This document shows, one piece after another, positions 7,814-11,156 of a DNA stretch of 11,156 bases (position 1 is its first letter; each line of letters begins with the position of its first letter). The position numbers and the translations under genes were made by a program. The stretch is from Ileibacterium sp. (GTDB lineage Bacteria; Bacillota_I; Bacilli_A; Erysipelotrichales; Erysipelotrichaceae). The notes beneath the pieces were generated by a model. It did no database searches, was not told the DNA's origin, and saw nothing but the letters and a program-made list of their open reading frames with translations. The DNA lies in NCBI GenBank assembly GCA_021443945.1, contig JABUSF010000006.1, positions 82,259 through 93,414 of the forward strand, written 5' to 3'.

Positions 7814-8721
7814 TGGATTTAAGTGTAAAACTGCCAGGTTTGAACCTGAAGAACCCAATCATCCCTGCTTCCGGATGCTTTGCCTATGGAAGAGAATTCT
7901 CCCAGCTCTATGATCTGTCCCTTCTGGGAGGACTTTGCATCAAGTCTGTGACCATGGAGCCCAGAGCAGGCAATCCGACTCCAAGAATTGCAGAAACTCC
8001 GTCCGGCATGCTCAATGCCATCGGACTGCAGAACAAAGGTGCGGACTTTGTCTGCCGCATGGAACTGCCCTTTCTGGAACAATTTGATACGGAAGTCATT
8101 GCCAATGTCGCCGGAGCCACAGAGGAAGAATATGTGCAGGTGATCAAAATGCTCAACGACTGCGATGTCATCAAAGCTTATGAGCTGAACATCTCCTGTC
8201 CAAACGTAGCTCACGGAGGCATGGGACTTGGTACTACACCCGAACTGGCAGCCCATATTACCAAGCTGGCTAAAGAAGCAGCTGCCAAGCCGGTGTATGT
8301 AAAACTGTCTCCAAATGTCACTGACATCGTATCCATTGCCAAAGCGGTGGAAGAAGCGGGTGCGGACGGACTGGTTTTAATCAATACGCTGATGGGTCTT
8401 TCCGTCAATCTGAAAACCGGAAAGCCTTTGCTGGCCAATAACACCGGCGGTCTGTCCGGTCCGGCTTTAAAGCCAATTGCCCTGCGCATGGTCTGGCAGG
8501 TGGCTCAGGCTGTGAACATTCCGATCATTGGCGTGGGCGGCATCAGCAGTGCAGAAGACGTTCTGGAGTTTTTGAACTGCGGTGCTTCTGCGGTGGAAAT
8601 TGGAGCAGCCAACTTTGCAGATCCGTATATTTGTCCAAAGATCATCGAAGATCTGCCAAAGGTTCTGGAAAAATACCGCTACAGCAGCCTGGAAGAGGCC
8701 ATTGGAAAAGCCTTTAAATAA
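7813..8721 (+). CDS. pyrD: dihydroorotate dehydrogenase B, catalytic subunit (class 1B)
   Basis: This 302-residue FMN enzyme is a cytosolic TIM barrel that oxidises dihydroorotate to orotate. K44 (IKSVT), NAIGLQN at 68-74, and the active-site base C129 in NISCPNVAHGG identify it as class 1, where class 2 membrane enzymes carry serine. The C-terminal GVGGISSAEDV and EIGAAN segments bind the FMN phosphate. The adjacent pyrK makes it class 1B, which forms a heterotetramer and uses NAD+. The start at 7813 is supported by overlap with the pyrK stop and by a GGAAGGGTGG Shine-Dalgarno region (7796-7805). A longer in-frame reading from 7705 is pyrK sequence in another frame and lacks similarity to the family. 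A 39-nt gap without visible structure follows before pyrF. Confidence 0.96.
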   Translation: MDLSVKLPGLNLKNPIIPASGCFAYGREFSQLYDLSLLGGLCIKSVTMEPRAGNPTPRIAETPSGMLNAIGLQNKGADFVCRMELPFLEQFDTEVIANVAGATEEEYVQVIKMLNDCDVIKAYELNISCPNVAHGGMGLGTTPELAAHITKLAKEAAAKPVYVKLSPNVTDIVSIAKAVEEAGADGLVLINTLMGLSVNLKTGKPLLANNTGGLSGPALKPIALRMVWQVAQAVNIPIIGVGGISSAEDVLEFLNCGASAVEIGAANFADPYICPKIIEDLPKVLEKYRYSSLEEAIGKAFK

Positions 8722-8760
8722 AAAGCATTTGAATCATTGAACTGAAAAGGAGGATTTGAA

Positions 8761-9459
8761 GTGAGCAAAACCATTGCTGCGCTGGACTTCTCCAGCAAAC
8801 AGGAAGTTCTCGATTTCCTGAAAGCATTTGATACACCGATTACTGTAAAAATTGGAATGGAACTGACCTATGCGGAAGGTTTGGACATGGTCCGGGAAGT
8901 AAAAGCCCTCGGTCACGATGTCTTTCTGGATCTGAAGCTTCATGACATTCCCAACACCGTCAAAGGCGGAATGAAAAACCTGGCCAATCTGGGGGCTGAC
9001 ATTGTCAATGTACATGCAGCCGGCGGCATTGAAATGATGAAAGCCGCCAAAGAAGGCCTGGAACTGGGAGCAAAAGACGGAAAGCGTCCTTTGATTATTG
9101 CCGTTACGCAGCTGACATCCACTTCCAAGGAAGCGATGAATGAGCAGCAGGGCATCCCTGGTGAAGTCATTGACTCTGTTGTCCGCTATGCCAAAGCGGC
9201 AAAAGAAGCTGGACTGGATGGAGTGGTGTGCTCCGTTCATGAAGCCAAAGCCATTAAGGAAGCCTGCGGGGCTGACTTTTTAACGGTGACTCCAGGCATT
9301 CGTCTGGCATCCAACTCTGTGGATGATCAGAAACGTGTGGCCACTCCTGAGTTTGCAAAAGAACAGGGATGCGATTACATCGTTGTGGGCCGTTCCATTA
9401 CAAAAGCAGAAGATCCAAAAGCTGTCTTTGATCAGATCGAAGCAGTCATGACTGCCTGA
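8761..9459 (+). CDS. pyrF: orotidine 5'-phosphate decarboxylase
   Basis: This 232-residue TIM-barrel enzyme decarboxylates OMP to UMP, the final step. D9 and K30 contact the substrate, and the catalytic D57-x-K59-x2-D62 sits in DLKLHDIPNTV. LTVTPGIR and YIVVGRSIT form the phosphate-binding end. The length fits the short bacterial family (about 230-240). The start codon is GTG, chosen because AAGGAGG (8747-8753) lies 7 nt before it and MSKTIAALDF matches the family N-terminus. This is the strongest Shine-Dalgarno in the operon, fitting its status as one of the few genes not coupled by overlap to its upstream neighbour. Its TGA shares a base with the start of the following membrane-protein gene (TGATG). 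Confidence 0.96.
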   Translation: MSKTIAALDFSSKQEVLDFLKAFDTPITVKIGMELTYAEGLDMVREVKALGHDVFLDLKLHDIPNTVKGGMKNLANLGADIVNVHAAGGIEMMKAAKEGLELGAKDGKRPLIIAVTQLTSTSKEAMNEQQGIPGEVIDSVVRYAKAAKEAGLDGVVCSVHEAKAIKEACGADFLTVTPGIRLASNSVDDQKRVATPEFAKEQGCDYIVVGRSITKAEDPKAVFDQIEAVMTA

Positions 9460-9818
9460 TGACCGGGGCAGGAATCTGCGCCATCTGTCTGGCTCTGGCA
9501 GGTTTTTCCTTCTTTGCCATCGGCTATATGGATAAGCAGAAAGTGGAACCGGCAAGCCTTTGGTCAGGCAAAATCATCAACCCCACCAATCTCAAGCGCA
9601 AAGTGGCCAAATGGAACGCGGAAGTCGGAGGCCTGCTGATGGGATATTCCGTTTTCTGGCTGACCGCTGCGGTGGTCTGTTTTCTGACCAAATGGATTGG
9701 CTGGATGGTTTACGCTCTGATTGGATGCGGTGTGCTGATTGTTCTGGCCAGCATTGGCGTCATCTGGCGCTATAAACAGCTGGAAAAGGAATACAACATC
9801 CACTACGTGGAATTTTAA
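9459..9818 (+). CDS. small three-TM membrane protein of unknown function
   Basis: This 119-residue protein has three predicted membrane segments: about 3-23 (start of protein), 57-76 and 79-103. The hydrophilic stretch between TM1 and TM2 contains SLWSGKI (33-39) and KVAKWNAEVGGLL (48-60), and the C-terminus is charged (RYKQLEKEYN). The pattern of an 'F/LWSG' motif, then a 'N-x-x-x-G' helix leading into two more TM segments, recalls small uncharacterised Firmicutes membrane proteins (DUF3784-like). I cannot confirm the family. Its ATG overlaps the pyrF stop by one base and has almost no Shine-Dalgarno of its own, so it depends on pyrF translation. Codon use resembles the neighbours. Co-transcription with pyrF and pyrE suggests a pyrimidine-linked or merely hitch-hiking role. 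It is too small and topologically wrong for the uracil permease PyrP. Confidence 0.75.
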   Translation: MTGAGICAICLALAGFSFFAIGYMDKQKVEPASLWSGKIINPTNLKRKVAKWNAEVGGLLMGYSVFWLTAAVVCFLTKWIGWMVYALIGCGVLIVLASIGVIWRYKQLEKEYNIHYVEF

Positions 9819-9826
9819 AAACAGAC

Positions 9827-9855
9827 AAAGGGAAACGGATGTTTCCCTTTCTTTT
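9827..9855 (+). terminator. terminator-like hairpin between the membrane gene and pyrE
   Basis: AAAGGGAAAC (9827-9836) pairs perfectly with GTTTCCCTTT (9841-9850) around a GGAT loop, followed by CTTTT. The stem is strong, but the U-run is short and interrupted by C, so it may be a leaky terminator or a processing/attenuation element rather than a full stop. It begins 8 nt after the stop codon of the membrane-protein gene. pyrE has no obvious promoter after it, so most pyrE transcription must read through. Confidence 0.55.
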
Positions 9856-9861
9856 GAAAGG
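9846..9861 (+). promoter_or_regulatory. alternative hairpin covering the pyrE Shine-Dalgarno
   Basis: CCTTTC (9846-9851) is perfectly complementary to GAAAGG (9856-9861) with a TTTT loop. The 3' arm is the core of the pyrE ribosome binding site (AAAGGAAG, 9857-9864). The 5' arm is shared with the 3' arm of the preceding terminator-like hairpin, so the two structures exclude each other. This is a sequence observation, and a regulatory function is inferred. Confidence 0.4.
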
Positions 9862-9870
9862 AAGTAAAAA

Positions 9871-10536
9871 ATGGAAGGTTACAAAAAAGAGTTTGTGGAT
9901 TTCATGCTGGACTCCGGCGTTTTAAAGTTTGGAGACTTCACTCTGAAATCTGGAAGAAAATCCCCGTTCTTTATGAATGCCGGCGGCTATGTGACCGGCA
10001 GACAGCTGCGCAAACTGGGAGAATTTTATGCCAAAGCAATTGTGGATCAGTACGGAACCGACTTTGATGTTCTGTTCGGACCGGCCTACAAAGGAATTCC
10101 TCTGGCCGTTGTAACAGCCATTGCTCTGGAAGATCTGTACGGCAAGGAAGTGCGTTACTGTTCTGACCGCAAGGAAGAAAAAGACCATGGGGCAGATAAA
10201 GGAAGCTTTTTGGGCACCAAACTGAAAGACGGTGACCGGGTGATTATGATTGAAGACGTCACCACTTCCGGAAAATCCATGGAAGAAACCGTACCGAAAG
10301 TCAAAAATGCAGCCAATGTGGAGATCAAAGGGCTGATGGTGTCTTTAAACCGCGCCGAAAAAGGAAAATCCGACAAAGGTGCTCTGGCAGAAGTCGCTGA
10401 ACTGTACGGTTTTCCAACCGCAGCCATTGTATCCATGCCGGAAGTCCAGGAATACCTCACGGAAAAAGGAATGCTGGATGCAGACCTTCAGCAAAGACTG
10501 AATGATTACTACGCTTTGTACGGAGCCAAACAATAA
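9871..10536 (+). CDS. pyrE: orotate phosphoribosyltransferase
   Basis: This 221-residue enzyme joins orotate and PRPP to form OMP. The N-terminus shows FTLKSGRKSPFF with K26 and R29. FGPAYKG (69-75) follows, then the flexible catalytic loop SDRKEEKDHG (98-107) with R100, K101, K104 and H106 that closes over PRPP from the neighbouring subunit. The PRPP-binding motif VIMIEDVTTSG is at 124-134, with acidic E128/D129. It is of the E. coli length class rather than the shorter Bacillus form. AAAGGAAG (9857-9864) precedes ATG with 6-nt spacing. It is the last gene of the operon and, in pathway order, acts before PyrF. It is separated from the rest by the hairpin pair described above, so its level may be set independently. 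Confidence 0.96.
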   Translation: MEGYKKEFVDFMLDSGVLKFGDFTLKSGRKSPFFMNAGGYVTGRQLRKLGEFYAKAIVDQYGTDFDVLFGPAYKGIPLAVVTAIALEDLYGKEVRYCSDRKEEKDHGADKGSFLGTKLKDGDRVIMIEDVTTSGKSMEETVPKVKNAANVEIKGLMVSLNRAEKGKSDKGALAEVAELYGFPTAAIVSMPEVQEYLTEKGMLDADLQQRLNDYYALYGAKQ

Positions 10537-10545
10537 CAGGAGATG

Positions 10546-10572
10546 AAACAGCTGGAATTCCGGCTGTTTTTT
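10546..10572 (+). terminator. intrinsic terminator of the pyr operon
   Basis: AAACAGCTGG (10546-10555) pairs with CCGGCTGTTT (10560-10569), one U-G position, around an AATT loop, and runs into six T residues (10567-10572). It lies 10 nt after the pyrE stop. Nothing upstream in the operon ends as cleanly, so this marks the operon's 3' end. Confidence 0.88.
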
Positions 10573-10696
10573 GATGAATCCGGCCAAAAATGAAAGAACA
10601 GCAAAGGATAATTTTTCTGAAAAAAGGCAAGAAATATTTTCTAAGATCATGAAAAAGGAAGGAAAAAATGCAAAAAAAGTTGAGAGCGTAAGAAGA

Positions 10697-10725
10697 TTGC
10701 TTTCATTCGAAACGGGCCATAGGAT
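10697..10725 (+). promoter_or_regulatory. candidate promoter for the downstream membrane gene
   Basis: TTGCTT (10697-10702) and TAGGAT (10720-10725) are separated by 17 bp. Each hexamer matches consensus at four of six positions. Transcription would begin near 10732, about 36 nt before the start codon. A promoter is expected here because the pyr terminator lies upstream. Confidence 0.35.
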
Positions 10726-10767
10726 GGTGTTAGGAAACAACGCAAACGAAGAAAGGATGGATTCTTG

Positions 10768-11156
10768 ATGCTCGGCTTTATCATTTACTTAGCCTTCTGT
10801 TTTGGCCTTTACGGGATGTTTGAAAAACTTGGACAGCAGGGATGGCTTGCTTTTGTCCCAGGTGTAAACCTGTATGTTCTGATCAGTGTCTGCTGGGATA
10901 AATCCTATTTCTGGATTATGGCTTCCCTTTCTATAATGGCCTCTGTGATTGGCCATCTTTACACGGTCAATGGAAATCCGCTGGTATTAACCGAGTGGGT
11001 TTTGGAAACAGTTCTGCTGGGCATGTGGCTCTTTGCCTCCATGCATGTTGCATCCACTTTTGGAAAAGGCGCATTCTGGGGCGTATTGTTCTTTATGCTT
11101 CCCTTTGCAGTCAGCTTCTATTTTGCATCTCTTGCCCCTGCTGCAAAAACCTACCG
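10768..11156 (+). CDS. DUF5684-like membrane protein, 5' part (runs off right edge)
   Basis: The reading frame is open from ATG 10768 to the window end (129 complete codons). The start follows AAAGGA (10753-10758) at about 9-10 nt. Hydrophobic segments lie at about 2-17, 27-42, 47-65, 78-95 and 103-121. Two features recall the DUF5684 family of small Firmicutes membrane proteins, sometimes fused to or beside signal-peptidase-like genes. One is a 'GMFEKLGQQGWLAFVPGVN' segment (16-34), resembling the 'K-x-G-x-x-G-W-x-A-x-x-P-x-x-N' signature. The other is FGKG (98-101) before the last helix with a proline (LPF). The biochemical role is unknown. It is separated from the pyr operon by a terminator, so it is probably an independent unit. 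Confidence 0.8.
   Translation, partial: MLGFIIYLAFCFGLYGMFEKLGQQGWLAFVPGVNLYVLISVCWDKSYFWIMASLSIMASVIGHLYTVNGNPLVLTEWVLETVLLGMWLFASMHVASTFGKGAFWGVLFFMLPFAVSFYFASLAPAAKTY

Noticed and set aside
8722..8760. pyrD-pyrF gap as a possible internal promoter or terminator
   Set aside because: Only 39 nt, with no convincing -35/-10 pair and no stem followed by T residues. It holds just the strong pyrF ribosome site.
10571..10768. Plus-strand open frame of about 64 codons between the pyr terminator and the DUF5684-like gene
   Set aside because: Its start lies in the terminator T-run, there is no ribosome site, and the product is low-complexity Lys/Glu/Asn-rich from A-rich DNA. The TGATG overlap with the next gene is suggestive but not enough.

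Overview
The window carries a complete de novo UMP biosynthesis operon from what looks like a low-to-mid GC Bacillota (Firmicutes) bacterium. This is inferred from the Bacillus-like gene order pyrB-pyrC-carA-carB-pyrK-pyrD-pyrF-pyrE, the class I dihydroorotase, the NAD-type (class 1B) PyrK/PyrD pair, and the strong AGGAGG-like ribosome binding sites. GC content looks near 50% by eye, and a gut Erysipelotrichia- or Clostridia-type host is possible. The sequence alone does not settle the genus.

Layout. Positions 1-192 (minus strand) hold the 5' part of a CBS-domain protein gene, which runs off the left edge. Positions 193-539 are a divergent intergenic region. It contains two abutting inverted repeats that would lie in the CBS gene's leader, a further inverted repeat, a 7-bp inverted repeat directly against the -35 box, and a strong extended -10 sigma-A promoter at 467-494. 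Transcription from that promoter gives a leader of only about 40 nt before pyrB. Eight pyrimidine genes then run on the plus strand, mostly with 1-4 nt overlaps (ATGA, TAATG, TGATG). A small three-TM membrane protein gene sits between pyrF and pyrE. The operon ends at a clear intrinsic terminator (10546-10572). A separate membrane-protein gene (DUF5684-like) starts at 10768 and is cut by the right edge.

How the genes work together. CarA/CarB make carbamoyl phosphate from glutamine, bicarbonate and ATP. PyrB condenses it with aspartate, PyrC cyclises the product to dihydroorotate, PyrD with PyrK oxidises that to orotate using NAD+, PyrE adds PRPP, and PyrF decarboxylates OMP to UMP. The genes pyrR and pyrP, which head the Bacillus operon, and pyrI are absent from the window, and there is no PyrR-type attenuator in the leader.

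Most of the window is conventional. The points most worth a second look are the unexplained membrane gene before pyrE, the pair of mutually exclusive hairpins just upstream of pyrE (one terminator-like, one covering the pyrE Shine-Dalgarno), the short attenuator-free pyr leader with an operator-like repeat, and the structured divergent intergenic region. I found no CRISPR array, mobile element, tRNA or rRNA.
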